64,000 nucleotides of DNA from Aspidapion aeneum (taxonomy: Eukaryota > Arthropoda > Insecta > Coleoptera > Brentidae). Location: positions 11,363,764 through 11,427,763 of the forward strand of contig OY755047.1 of NCBI GenBank assembly GCA_963576565.1, in the 5' to 3' direction. The notes below the pieces were generated by a model. That model was not told where the DNA came from. It saw only the letters and a program-made list of their open reading frames with translations, and made no database searches. Positions 21,571 to 34,200 of the stretch are shown here, in pieces (positions within the stretch are counted from its first letter, which is position 1; each line of letters opens with the position of its first letter). Position numbers and translations under genes: made by a program.

Positions 21571-23912
21571 TATATATATTTATCGGTTTCACAACGTTCT
21601 ACGTCTTCCGATACCCAATCTCCACTCGTTTCTGTTTGCCCATAATTCATCATCTAGGCCTCTTATTCTTATTTCACTATCTATTCCTTCTCTCCAGCTT
21701 CTCCTTGGTCTTCCTCGTTTTCTTCGGCCAGTTGGTTTCCATTGTAATATTTGTTTAGGTAGTCTTCCATCATCCATTCTTTGTACATGTCCGTACCACA
21801 CCAGTTGTTTTGTTCTTATATCATCCACTAGAGTACGTTCACCCACTGTCATAATTTCTCTTATTCTTTGATTGGTAACTCTTTTTCTTTTTGATTTCCC
21901 TGCTGCTCTTCTCCAATAGTCCATCTCCGTAGCGGAAAGCATTTTTTCTGTTCTATCTTTGATTGGCCATACTTCTGAGCCGTATGTAATAATACTTTTT
22001 ATAATGGTGTTATATATAAGCTTTTTGTTATGTTTTGATATACTTTGGTCCCAAATTATTCCATTTAATAAAGTTATTGCTTTTCTTCCTTGTACGTTTC
22101 TATCTTTTATAGCTTTGTCTAGTGTTCCGTCAGCTGTAATTTTTAGACCCAAGTATTTATACTCATCACAGGACTGAATTCGCTGCCCAGTATTTAAGAT
22201 TAGATCCTGTTTCGTTCCACCAATACACATATACTCTGTCTTATTGATATTAACCTCTAGTCCCCACTTATTGTACTCTTCTATTAGTTTTCGTGTCATA
22301 TATTCGAGGTCGTCATAATCCTGAGCCACCACTATCTGATCATCGGCGAAACATAAAGTATACAAGGTGGTTTCATTCAACGGAATTCCCATGTTTTGGC
22401 ATTTTCTCTTCCAGACTTTAAGGACCTGTTCCAAATATATCTTGAAGAGCGTAGGCGAGATACAGCAACCTTGTTTAAGACCTTTATTTACTTGAAAGCC
22501 TTTGGTTAGTTTTGCTTTTATTTTAACTTTTGCCTTACTATTGCGGTATAACTCTTTGATGGCCTTAATTAGTTGTACGCTTATGTTTGTCTTTTCCAAC
22601 GCTTTCCAAAGTAGATTTAGTGGTATACTATCATATGCCTTCTGCAAATCTACGTAAAGCAGATGGAGCTCTTGTCCGTATGCCATTTTCTTTTCAATAA
22701 CTTGGGTTATACAAAAGAGATGATCTGAAGTCGATCTACCCGCCCTGAAACCAGCTTGTTCTTCTGCCTCCATATCTTTATATTCGCTCTCCACTTTATT
22801 TCTTATTATTTTGCCATATATTCTGCTTAGCGTACTAGTTACAGATATACCTCTATAATTGTCACATATATCTTTCCTTCCTTTTTTGTGTATTGTGGAT
22901 ATATATGACGTTTTCCACTCAGTTGGTACTACAGCTCCATTTAAATATCTTTGGAAAAGATTCCGTAATCTACAAAACAATTCTTCAGTGCCATATTTAA
23001 TAAGTTCAGCTGGGATATTTCCGGGTCCGGCAGATTTACCGCTTTTTAAGGTTTTGCACACGTTTTTGACCTCAGATATTGTGAGGGGTACTGGAGATCC
23101 CATCGTTCTAATGATATTGTCTCTTTCGTCTTCCTTGAATTCTGCTCTATCTTCAGTTAAAAGTTTTTTAAAATGCTCATCCCATTCTTTGTCTGGTATT
23201 GGTGAAATAATATCTCTGCATGTTTCTTTTTTGATCGATCTTATAGTTTTCCAGCTTTCGGTACTTCTCCTACCTCCTAAGTAAGAATCTATTTTCTGGC
23301 ACTTTTGCATCCATGATTGATTCTTCTTATCACTGATCATTTTTCTCACCTTTGATTGCGCGATTTTGTATTCTTCTCTGCTTCTATCTGTCTTTTGGGA
23401 TAAGTACGTGTGATATAATTTCCTTTTTTCCTCTATTTCACTTTCAATCTCAGCATCCCACCAGTATGGTTTTGTTCTTTTAGGAGTTTCTTCCACTAAT
23501 CCTAGTGCTTCTTTTGCAGCTTGATGGATGCTTAATGTGATACATTCGTATTTCTCATCTGGGGTTTCACCTGAACTTGAATTAAGTTTTTCGTTCAGTC
23601 TCTTTTTGTATAAGTTTTTTACGCTGTCATGTTCTAGGCTTAGTAGATTATATTGACAGTGATCAATTTCCTCATTCACTGTAACATCAAGATTTTGTTG
23701 ATGGAGGCTTCGGCCTTGATAAGGAAAGAGAATTTTGGTCTCCAGAAAATAGTGATCACTTCCGCATGTTGATCCACGCTTTGTTCTGACATCTTGAATT
23801 TTTAGTTTTGTCTTTTGTTTAGTGATAAGATAATCAATGACGGATTTCAGGTTTTGTGAGGGTTTGGTCCAGGTATATTTGTGTATTTTCTTATGTTGGA
23901 AAAAACCGTTAG
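21571..23912 (-). mobile_element. RTE-like LINE, longest copy, 5'-truncated
   Basis: Insertion bracketed by the 12-bp target duplication AATTAGAAAATA (21559-21570 and 23913-23924). The 3' end (low coordinate) ends in a short AT-repeat tail next to ATAAATATATA. The 5' end is truncated inside the endonuclease domain. This is the best reference for the family, whose other copies are 17916-18950 and 34233-35129. Confidence 0.95.
21589..23911 (-). CDS. Endonuclease/reverse transcriptase of RTE-like LINE (partial)
   Basis: Open without stops for about 774 codons to the truncation point. A Met at 23679 gives 696 residues, but upstream codons are clearly coding. From the 5' end: HKKIHKYTW and SVIDYLI, then CGSDHYFLETK, the C-terminal part of an APE-type endonuclease with its Ser-Asp-His motif. 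Then the RT: TLKSGKSAGPGNIPAELIKY, LLYVDLQKAYDSI (catalytic Asp block A), GLKQGCCISPTLF (block B) and YTLCFADDQIVV (block C). The C-terminus has WYGHVQRM and GRRKRGRPRRSW, common in RTE-type elements. There is no RNase H. It would act on its own RNA in target-primed insertion. The clean frame implies a recent insertion, but the missing 5' end makes it non-autonomous. Confidence 0.93.
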
Positions 23913-23924
23913 AATTAGAAAATA

Positions 23925-25575
23925 GGGAGCCAAATAGTGGCGGCTAGTGACGTTATAAATTGGTTCATAGGATGGAAAAGGAGATAAAAAACTTACCTAA
24001 ACAATTTTATTTTAGCATTTTACAAACAAGCAGCTACTTGTTGCAGTTTTTAGTTTAATTGTTTATAGCCCCTCTTTTACATGCGCAAAATGCTTGGATT
24101 AGCATCAGTTTCAGACTCATCATAGCCTCGTAGAGCAACCCCAAAAATCCCACAGAATTTTAAACAGTCTATTAACCTACTTAATATATGTCTATTTTTT
24201 GTCACATTTTCATTATGTTCGGTAATGTTTTACCTATAGACACTATTTAATTGGCACCTAATATCAGTCTTGTCTAGCATAGAAAATTCTATGTGGTTAT
24301 TTAAATAAGTAGCACTTACTTTGTGTCTTTAACTTTTCACTAAAGTGCTAGAGAGCACATATTCCTTTTACCACCCACGCAGGATTACCTCGTGAATTGT
24401 TCATAATAAGACAAATAAAGCAAAAAAAGCATTTTGTTTTTCACCACCGCACAACCAGTTCTTTTTATCGGAAATTTTTTTATTACTTGCACTAAAATTT
24501 TGGTTAGTTTTTAAGATTTTTAGGTCCGGTCTATGTGGCCCTAAAGATTTTATTTGTAATCTAAGTTCATATGTCAATGTATATAAATTTGCACAGTTAA
24601 TTATGTAATCGACGGTATTTGTTTCGATTTTATAAACAAACGATAACAAAAACAATGACACGCGACTCGTACGTCTTTACCAAGGATTGAACCGGCATCG
24701 TGTAAAAGGGCAACGGACGTTTCCGCACGATGATGATGGCCGACTTTAACTAAAACACACATTCCTCCCGCCCCCGCTCGAGAACATCCACCCATACCCC
24801 GCTGAAAAACGAGTGAAATTAAAACCTTGCCCCGCGCGGCGCTGCCGGCTTGTAATTATTTACGCAAAAAAAGTACACCCAATTAATCGCTTAATGTTAA
24901 CCACTGATAATAAAAAGAACTAGACAATCATGTCGTAAGGGAAGATTTTACTTTTTTTAAATAAATCAATTCAAAATACTGTTTGTTGTCTAGTTTTGGG
25001 AAGGCACTGCCCCGTTGTCCTCCCTGCAGCAGCCGCCACTGAAGCCAAAATTTGATTGCGCACAAGCGCCCTAAGCTTAAGCTAGGCCCCTGGTCTCTAG
25101 TTACCCCAAGAGAGCTATTATTATGACGAAGATAGAGGAAAAGAAAATTATTCTATAGAACGTCTCCACTTTATTGGGGCGTAATGAAAATTAAACCTAC
25201 TACTTATTAAAGTTCGGTTCGGTGAATTTTCCTATGGAATATGGTTTCATATACCCCTTACGTTTCTTTGTTAGAAACTGGATGTTTAATTTTGCGTTAG
25301 TAACGCGAAAACACACCAAGAACGAACCGAGACGCACATGTGAGAACGACAAAGAAAGAGAACTTTGTGGTAAAACAAATGAATTTTCAAGCATAACGAA
25401 AACAGAATGCTTTTAAGTTATTTGCTTGTTTTTAAAAAACAATGATATTGTTATTTTTACCTTCCTAGCCCGCGTAGCAATGACTAGAGTATAGAAGTAT
25501 TATTTTCGACGAAAATTTTTTTTTTGAGATAACGCCATATAGTCAGAGCATATTATTTTAAAAGGCTTTCCGTTT
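23925..25575. other. Non-coding
   Basis: No gene seen. Around 25000-25045 lies a GC-rich patch ending in CCGCCACTG, like a hAT terminus. About 25465 (CCTTCCTAGCCCGCGTAGCAATG) is the start of the repeat family also seen at 28472. Overlapping frames at 25200-25416 on both strands have no motif. Confidence 0.4.
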
Positions 25576-25579
25576 TCGG

Positions 25580-27600
25580 TCTAGAAGCAAATCATATTAC
25601 TTTTTGGCAACAGACCATTTCCCCCTAATTTGACCCCGCTGAATCCGAATATCTCTGTTGCCAACTCGAAAAATCGACAGGGACGGAGAAAATCCCCCCA
25701 AAACCCCTAAAAACCTGTTTTTTTTTCATTTTTATGCAATTTTCTCGAAAACTAACCTTTTTATCAAAAATTGCAAAGAACAGTTTTTTGTGGAGAATAA
25801 AATTCCCTTTCCAACGATCTATTGGTCAATAAGGTTAGGGAAAGCAAGTAGTTCTTCAGTGGCGTACGTAAATTGGGATTATTTAGAAAAAACACGTATT
25901 ATAGGTTTTTCAAAATTTTCTCAAAAACTACACTTTTTAGGAAAAAATATGTAGTATACTTTATTGTAGAACATAACATTTTCTTTTAAAAACTTTATTA
26001 AAATGTCGGGTTGTTGCCATATTTAAGGCTTCAGGGGCGTACTAATATAAACTTATTTTCAAAAATAACTGATTTTTAGAAAAAAATGTGCCTTTATTAA
26101 GACAATTTCTTTTTAAATGATATATTACAAAGTAAGGTTAATGTTATGATAAATACTTCAAAAAGGTTCGTAATTCATACCTACTAAAATAAAATGTTTC
26201 CAAATTAAAATAAACTGTTTTTTGATTAGATTAGATATTTTGATTTATCTAAAGTTCTTTAAAGCAAAAAGACACCGGTAGTTATAAGGGGAGGGGGCAT
26301 AGGGGCCATGGCCCCGCCTAAGCAATATTTTTGTGCAGAAAGTAACAGTAGTATTTTGACACAGGTGTTTTTGGTTATTTTTTTAAGTATATGGAACTAA
26401 ATATAAAGTGGTGAATCCTATGCAACGGTTTGGGGGAGGGGGGCATAATCATAATTAGGTACTCACACTTTCGACCTTTTGTTTTTTGATCTTTTGTACT
26501 TTCGACCTTTTGTACTTTCGACATTTTGTATTTTCGACCTTTTGTACTTTCGACCTTATGTTTTCGACTTTTTGTACTTTCGACCTTTTATCCGCCGCTC
26601 TTTATTATCCACCGAAAAGCTAATAAGACACAAAATTGATTAGTTTGGATTGATCTTAAATAATTCCTTTAAATTAAGAACACCACTGGAGCGGTAAATA
26701 TAAAATAACTTCCACTTTGTTATACATCGTTTGAAAGGAAATTTTATTGGCTATGACGAAGTATAAAATACATTTTTTGATAAAGAGCTTGGTTTTTAAG
26801 AAAATTAAATAAAACGTATGAAAAACATGTTTTTTTTTAATGATTTGTTGAAATCACCCCCATTGACGGACGTCGCTGGAGAGTTTGCTATAAGTTAAAC
26901 CTCACCGAGTTTGACATTTTTAAAAAGGCAATTTCCCTGTCTACAAAAAATTGTAGAATAAGTTTTTTCATGTTAAGCTTAATTTTTGAGAAAATTAGAT
27001 AAAACCTGTAACAAAAATGGTTTATTTTCTGTTTTTTCAAAATTAATATAATTTACGGATGCCCCTGAAGTTTTATTTATAAAACCGATTTAATCAAGTT
27101 ACACGTCATTTTGAAGGAAATTTAATTGAGTATTTTTTCAACTTTTTTTAATTACTTCAATTAACGGACGCCGCTGGAGAGCTTGTTTTTAGTCTAACTT
27201 TATTAAGTTATACCGTGTTAAAAAGGGAATTTTATTGTCTACAATAAAGTATATTATACATTTTTCTCTTAGAAGCTTAGTTTTTAAGAAAATTTGAAAA
27301 AACCTCAAACTTTCAGATTTTGGGGGGCCTGGGGGGGTTTTTGGAGGTTTTTGCAGCCATTTAAAAAAAATAATATGTTATTATTTTTTAATTATACAAA
27401 TATATATTTTGAATGTACACCTGTAACAATTTGGGCTTTCCAGCGGCAATTTAAAATTCTGCCGCCATTTTTGCCGCCATCTTGAATATCTCAGCCCCTG
27501 TCAATATTTCGAGTTGGTAACAGGGATATTCGGATTCAGCGGGGTCAAAATAGGGGGAATTGCCCATTTGCCAAAAAGTAATATAAAATGCTTCTAGAAA
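25580..27600. mobile_element. 2-kb foldback element with ~100-bp arms
   Basis: The left arm (about 25580-25683: CTAGAAGC, ATTACTTTTTGGCAA, TTTGACCCCGCTGAATCCGA, TTGCCAACTCGAAA) is mirrored at about 27494-27600. The interior contains several diverged ~250-310 bp modules with motifs such as GGACGCCGCTGGAGAGCTTG and AAAGGGAATTTTATTGTCTA. There is also an 8-unit minisatellite. No ORF with motifs. Confidence 0.78.
26466..26590. repeat. Minisatellite, ~16-bp unit
   Basis: About eight imperfect copies of TTTCGACCTTTTGTAC in tandem inside the foldback element. Confidence 0.92.
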
Positions 27601-27659
27601 GTGGATTTTCCCGAATCTTGCTTGAACTAAAATGTTACATTTTTTAATATTTGGCTTTA

Positions 27660-28100
27660 AACTCCGTTGACTGACGCGATGCCGACGTCTTGATAGCGGA
27701 ATAAACGCAATTAGCGTTGATCTGACCTAAAAAGGCAATGTGTGTCGTAGGTCACGTGATGGATTCTTTCTTTCAATCGATACTTTCATCGACCGATGAT
27801 ATAAGCAGTTTTACTCGCCTGCTGCTCTTTTAGTTTCTTTTGTACTTCGGTAGGTGGCGCCTCTTGTGGGGTGTATGATTTTGTTTTCTCACTAGAATTG
27901 TAAGGTGAGAGACAAAACCCTATACTTAATTTAGCAAGGGTGTCACATTGACCAAGCAGTGTTCTGAGGAATCACATAAGGACGAACCAGTAAACTGTCA
28001 ACAGTTATTAGATGTCCATTAGATCTTGGACCCCCGTGAGGTTAAGCTGTCGAGCTACCCACGGAAAAATACGAGAGATACGAGAAATACATTTTTTACT
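27660..28100 (+). repeat. Solo arm of the 385-bp-arm foldback family
   Basis: Matches the loop and right arm of 58970-59843: TTAGCGTTGATC, GTAGGTCACG, TCACATTGACCAAGCAGTGT, ACCCCCGTGAGGTTAAGCT, CCACGGAAAAATACGAGAG. Only one arm is present. It runs up to the splice acceptor of IR exon 1. Confidence 0.85.
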
Positions 28101-28107
28101 TTTTTAG

Positions 28108-28284
28108 GCTTCAATCTTTGCTCAACCACTAAAAATATCCACAGATAAAAGAATTCAATCTTACTTAGACCATGTGTTCATTTGGAATGAAACTTTGAAC
28201 AATTTCGTTACTCCCACTGGCTTTGCTTTGTTTGAAACTACGGATGTTACAATGGATAGGCCTTTTAAAGTAGGGATACTTGAG
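28108..28284 (+). CDS. IR exon 1 (first one found)
   Basis: Acceptor CTTTTTTAG, donor GAG|GTAAGAT; 59 codons, phase 0 at both ends. Reads SYLDHVFIWNETLNNFV, then TTDVTMDRPFKVGILE, the lead-in to the ligand-binding domain. No start Met is apparent, so at least one exon lies upstream. Confidence 0.8.
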
Positions 28285-31200
28285 GTAAGATCAGTGACGG
28301 ATCCAGGATTTCCGGTGGGGCAGAGCCAAGGAAGCACCAAAAACCAAAATATATTTTTCTTTGTTTTGAATTAGACTGAGCTATAATGGTCAAAATCATG
28401 GAGGTGGAGAATTTGAGGTGGAGAGGATTTTCTTAGTTAAAGCTGTAGTAAATTACAATTTTATAATATACCTTCCTAGCCCGCGCAGCAATGGCTTTTT
28501 TGATAAAATGTGTAGGTAAAATAGTGTTCGACATTTTAACGAGCTGATTCGAAATTCAAAGTTCATTAATGCTAATGATGTTTTCGGAATATGGTAGATT
28601 ACATTTTGCTCAATAATAAACTAACATAAACTTCGTAGGAGCTTTAGTTTCCGAGATATTTACAAAAAACTTTTTTCAAGGCTTAAATATCATGGCTTCA
28701 CTTGAAGTGTGCTAATAGACTATAGTCTAAATTATACGCATTTGTAATGACGTCACCAAGTGAGAAAAAAACGTATGGCGTAGATATTTTTGCCAATCAA
28801 TAATAATATAATACCGTTGTTGGGCTCAATTTTGTTGCATCTGCGGCTCGCTGTATCACATTCTCAAATTGAAGTACGATTCCATTTCGGACTTGTTCCC
28901 TTTCCAGTTGAAAGTTGAAAAAAAGTCAATATATTTAAAATTATCAGCTGCGATTGTTAATTATACCTATTATATTTGTTTCTCGGCATAAAAGTTGACA
29001 AACTCATGTTTTTGATTGACAGTGACGGATACTTTACATAACCAATTACCTACCTATTTAAAAAATGAATTAATCATAGACACTACTTTCTTTTTTTAAG
29101 TTTATTGTCACCGCTGTTTATAATATACTAAACAAAAATAAACAAAAATGACGTCATTACAAATGCGTATAATTTGACGAGTCGTTAAATACCGAGATGA
29201 ATTCCGCGCCAAAATTAACGTCAAAATGTCTAATTTAAATTATTGGCGCGAATACCGGGATTGGCGCGAGATCGAAGAGCTTAACGTATAATAAAAAATT
29301 CAAGGTATAAAATAATGGTCAATTCTAATTTTTAGGTATGATTTTATGTAGGTACCGGGTGGTTTTTTATAACCGGAGCACTCAGCAACTTTATCATTCA
29401 AAATAAAGGGCTATAATAAATTGTAGATTTTTTTGGTTAATCATGACAACTTTAAAAGCCAACATAATTTTTTTCTATCCGTCACCATGTACAGGGTGTC
29501 CCAAATTGGATGTTTTTGGGGGGTTTCGGGTATTTCTAGAGGGGTTAAAAAAACCTGATCCCCCTTTGCGACACTCAAATTTCAAAAGAAGCTTAAAGGT
29601 GAAAATCGCATTTTGATATAGCAAGCCGTTTTTAAACTACGGGGTGTTTTTAAAAAGTCTGCATTTTGGGAAGGGGTCTATAACTTTATTTATTCATATT
29701 TTTTATTTCTGTGAAAACATTCTTAAGACACTTTTTTAAGAGGAATTCAACTGTTAAATTAAATTTTATTTGTCACGTTTAGTTTTTGAGATATCACATA
29801 AAATTAATTTTTCTTTATGGGAGGATCTCTTTATTTCTTTATATTTTTGTATTTGTTTTATTTTTACCACATATTTTAGTTTGCTTAATGGGTTTAAAAT
29901 ATTTTAATATTATAAAATTATAAAAATAAAAAAATAATAAAGAGGTGATTAAAAAATAAAAATAAAGAATACAATCAAAAAAATTAAAAATTAAAATATT
30001 GAGTGTGATACATCATTTTAAAGGAAATTTTAAGCTGATTTTAAAAATCGAATAGAAAGAGAGTTATTCATCACTACTTTATGCAATATATCTTAAAATC
30101 AAAAGAGATAAATAGAAACCGTTTACATCTGTCAATTCTTCAAGAAAAGATCTATAAGAAAGCTATTTACACAAAAACAAAATGCAGACAAAAACACTCC
30201 GTAGCTTAAAAACGGCTTGCTATATCTAAATGTGGTTTTCACCTTTAGGCTTCTCTTAAAATTTGTGCGTCGCAAAGGGAACTCAGTTTTTTTCTCCCTA
30301 GAAATACCCGACACCACAAAAAAACAAAGAATTTGGGACACCCCTGTACAGGGTGTGACAATGAAGTCGATTTTTTGAGAAGGAACACCCTGTATATTTT
30401 TGCATTTTAAGAATCGCCTTTTCTTTTTGATTTCAAAAATATACAATATAATATGCGATTAATATTTTTTGAGGTATATGCAGTATTTCTTCTATATGCA
30501 TTTCACGTTTATTTTGTTTTGCCATGGGAGTATTGACAAATTTAAATGCGCTAAATCTTAAAAAATGTTTATCGTAGCATAAACATACAGTAGAACCCCG
30601 ATGACAGTGTTTATTCAAATTAAATTGGTCACTAAATAATTTGTCACACAACTTGCACGTCACCGGCATTTTCACAGCACAAAAACGACGAATTTTCATC
30701 AAACAGAACTGAGAATTATTAAAGTTTTGCTGTATAAAACTATACTGAAATATCTCTCATATGATTGGTTGGCAGAAGTGACAGATCAACGCTTGCGCAC
30801 GTCTTGGAATTCATCTCGGTATTTAACGACTCGTATAATTTGGACTATAGCTAGGAAGGTATCAGATCCGTCATAGATCTACAGTCGAACCTCTATAATT
30901 CGAACCTGAAGGGACAACCAAAACAGTTCGAGTTATGGAGAGTTCGAGTTATAGAAACTCGAGTTACATAGGTTGAAATACATGTAAAAAGTGCAGGGAC
31001 CACTTAAAAGGTTCGAGTTATAGAGGGGTTCGAGTTATAGAGGTTCGAGTTAGAGAGGTTCGACTGTATTTATTTTTAGATGATGCCATATGCTAAAATT
31101 GCCAGCAATGACAGCTCCAATCCTCTAATTGGTTATTGGGGTGAATCATGGATGATAATCAGTCAATTTTTTGGATTAAAGTAAGTCTTTTTTTTAAGTC

Positions 31201-34200
31201 AATTAAATAAATAAATTAATAAATAAATAAATAAATTAAAGTAGTATTTATCTATTAAATAAAAAAAAATGAAACATTTTTTCAAAATAAGAATAAACAC
31301 GCCATTTTAAAGAATTAAGTATGATTCTGTTTGACATCTTAGATTCCAAGATGGCGGAAAATTTCGATAACAACCTTTAACACTCACTAACATGGTTTAG
31401 TAATATCGAATTTATAAGGAAATTAATGCAGACAGGATTGGCAATGCATTCGTAGAATCTGTAAAACACTGGTTGAAACAAAAATAGATTTTTTGAGAAC
31501 CACCACACCGATTTTACTAATCCCAACACAAGAATAAACGAGAATCTTTGCAGAGTACATTTCAATTTCGTCAGCCATCTTGGATTTTAAGATGGCGGAC
31601 AAAAAATATAATCAGTCAAAACTCTGATTAATTCTCTATCAAGTGAAGTTTGTCCTGTTTAAGTCGATTGAATAGTTCAAAAGTTATTACAAAAAAAAAT
31701 TGTCCGGTTTTTTTTGGCCAACCCAATATATTCAGATCTCTTTGAGAAAAATGGATGTCATTAAAATGCAGTGAAAATATGTAATCTGTGGCAGTCAAAA
31801 CTTTTTGAAAAAGCACCATAAAATGGTGGAAAGATTAATCTTTGAATTAAAGTTCCATTTTGGGCGTTTAATGTCATCCAAACTTAGTTTTAGTACGCTT
31901 TTAAAATGAATGGTGTTCGACCCAGAAAAACAAAGCTGGCCAACATACATTTAGAGCACTGACTTGCTTAACTTACAGGCAGGAAGCAGCTCTATATTAG
32001 GTATGTAAAATAAGAAATTACGCATTCCAGAATATGTTTACATGTTTTTACAAGTCCGCTAGTCTAAAGCTACGTTTACATTTGGAGAGTTTACTGGCGG
32101 AAAGTACTGGCAACCACTAAACTTGCCAGTACTTTCCGCCAGTAAACTCTCTAAATGTAAACGAAGCTGTACATACTTGCGGGAGAGTAGCAAGTGAACT
32201 TTCTTGTAGTTTACATATGGCAAGTTTAGTAGCTGCCAGTACTTTCCGCCAGTAAACTCTCCAAATGTAAAGGTAGCTTAAGTTAGTTTGGAATCTCCAG
32301 TAGCGCACCCAGGAATATGTCTTTGAGGGGAGGCGAAATCCTATAACATCGTGTTTTATGCTATATACCGGGTGGGCCAAAAAAACCGGACAATTTTTTT
32401 TTCTTTATAACTTTTGAACTATACAATCGATTTTACCTGTAACTTGGCAGAGAATCAATCATAGTTTTGACTAAATATATTTCTTTGTCTGCAGTCTAAA
32501 AATCTAAAATGACGTACGAGATTAAAATGTACCCTTCAAAAACCTCAATTCAAAGAATTTTGCATGAAAAGTTATGGAAAAACAAATTAGTTTCTCGCTG
32601 GATACCGCATATCGTCGTTGATCTTACAAACTGACGTAACTCATTTATTGTAATTTTACAAGAAAGCAGTTTCCAGTTTTAGGGAAAGTTTATATTGGAT
32701 TTAAATCACTATAAATGTTCTTGGATCTAATGATTTTTGTGCTATTTAAGGGATTTTTATGAGTTGAGAACGACACAAATAAGGTAGTATTATAGTCTTT
32801 AACAACAAATTTTTTTTTTGAGATACGTCAGTTTGTAAGATCAACGACCTGGTCATCTAGCTATAGAAGAGCTGACAATTAGAGAAATCCCCCTCACGTC
32901 AATGACGGTCAGCAGAGCACACGGAGGCTGGAGAAGAGGTACAAAATCCACATCCCAGACAGGGAAGCGTGGCAGAGAGACGAAATAATGTATGAGGAGA
33001 GCGCTTTAGTTTGCTACACTGATGGATCCAAACTATCAGAGAGGCAAACCACAGGAGCGGAAGTATACGTGGAAAAACTAGAAGTTCAGAAGAGCTACTC
33101 GCTCGGTGAGCAGGCTACTGTTTTTCAAGCGGAAGTTTACGCCATAATAATGGCGGCAACCCTAGAAGAGGTTCGGAACAGCGAAGAGGAGCTTATATAT
33201 ATATGCTCTGACAGTCAAGCCACCCTGAAGGCATTAAACGCATCCAAGATTGCTGACGGCTTGGTGGAAGAATGCGCAGAGGCGCTGGAGACCCTAAGCG
33301 ATGGCAAACGGGTGACGCTGGTTTGGGTTCCGGGACATGCGGGGGTACCAGGCAACGAGAAGGCCGACGAACTCGCACGACTCGGGGCAGGAACCGCCTA
33401 TGTAGGACCGGAGCCAATTTTGGGCGTGACAAAAAGACAAGTGCAAAGCGAACTCAACAAATGGGCCCACAACGCGCTATTAATCTCCTGGGAAACGGGA
33501 ACGGGTTGCAGACAGACCAGAGAATTCGTAGACCGTCTAAAAGCGATCAGAATTAGATGGATGCTGGGACGGACATGAAAAGACCTCGGACTGCTGATAG
33601 GTACTCTAACCGGACATAACCGGTTGAGGAGGCACATGACACGTATAGGAGTCGAGAATGACCCTACCTGCCCAGCCTGTGGACAGGAAGAAAAGACATC
33701 AAGACACCTCGTGGCAGAATGCGAGGCCTACGCAAGGATGAGACAACAGGCACTCGGACCGCCAACTCTGAGCGAGGAAGAACTGCACATGCTCAAATGG
33801 GTAGACTTACTGGACTTTGTAAAGAGAACAGGAAGGCCCAATGAGTTACCCGACCATCAAAGGGAAGTGCAGAGAGTGGGTTAAGGGACAGACTTGGGGC
33901 ATGGCAAAAAGGGCCTACTCTGGCCTACTTGTCAGACCTGCGGGTCAACCCCCCCACTACTACCTACCTACTACCTAAGATCAACGACGATATGTTAACC
34001 GAAGAACAGAAAGAAGCTAGGGTCAGTTGGTGTCAGAGAACTCTAGACCGCTCTAGGCAGAAAACTCGAAAGACGTGTTCAGCATTGTCAGTGGTGATGA
34101 ATCGTGGATTTACTCATAGGAACCCGAAAATAAACGTCAGTCTGTTTGTGTGTTCCAAGATGAAGAAAATCCAACAAAAGTCATCCGTTCTCGAAGTGTA

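Larger units (their letters stand above)
29177..30834. mobile_element. DNA transposon with 29-bp perfect TIR and 8-bp TSD
   Basis: The terminal repeat ACGAGTCGTTAAATACCGAG (29 bp in all, to GAATTCC) is perfect at 29177-29205 and 30806-30834. The 8-bp target duplication ATAATTTG flanks it (29169-29176 and 30835-30842). It carries a C2H2-finger ORF near its right end on the minus strand and has itself received an 854-bp foldback. The 8-bp duplication fits hAT or P-like superfamilies; no transposase core was seen. Confidence 0.85.
28470..30862. mobile_element. Composite of nested inverted-repeat elements in IR intron 1
   Basis: Outer ends ATACCTTCCTAGC and GCTAGGAAGGTAT are inverted. Inside, a 27-bp perfect inverted repeat, AAATTATACG..AATGACGTCA (28729-28755 and 29149-29175), delimits a 447-bp unit. 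An element at 29177-30834 is inserted next to it, splitting ATAATTTG-GACTATAG. The first part (28480-28720) is related to 2840-2990 and 25465. Confidence 0.7.
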
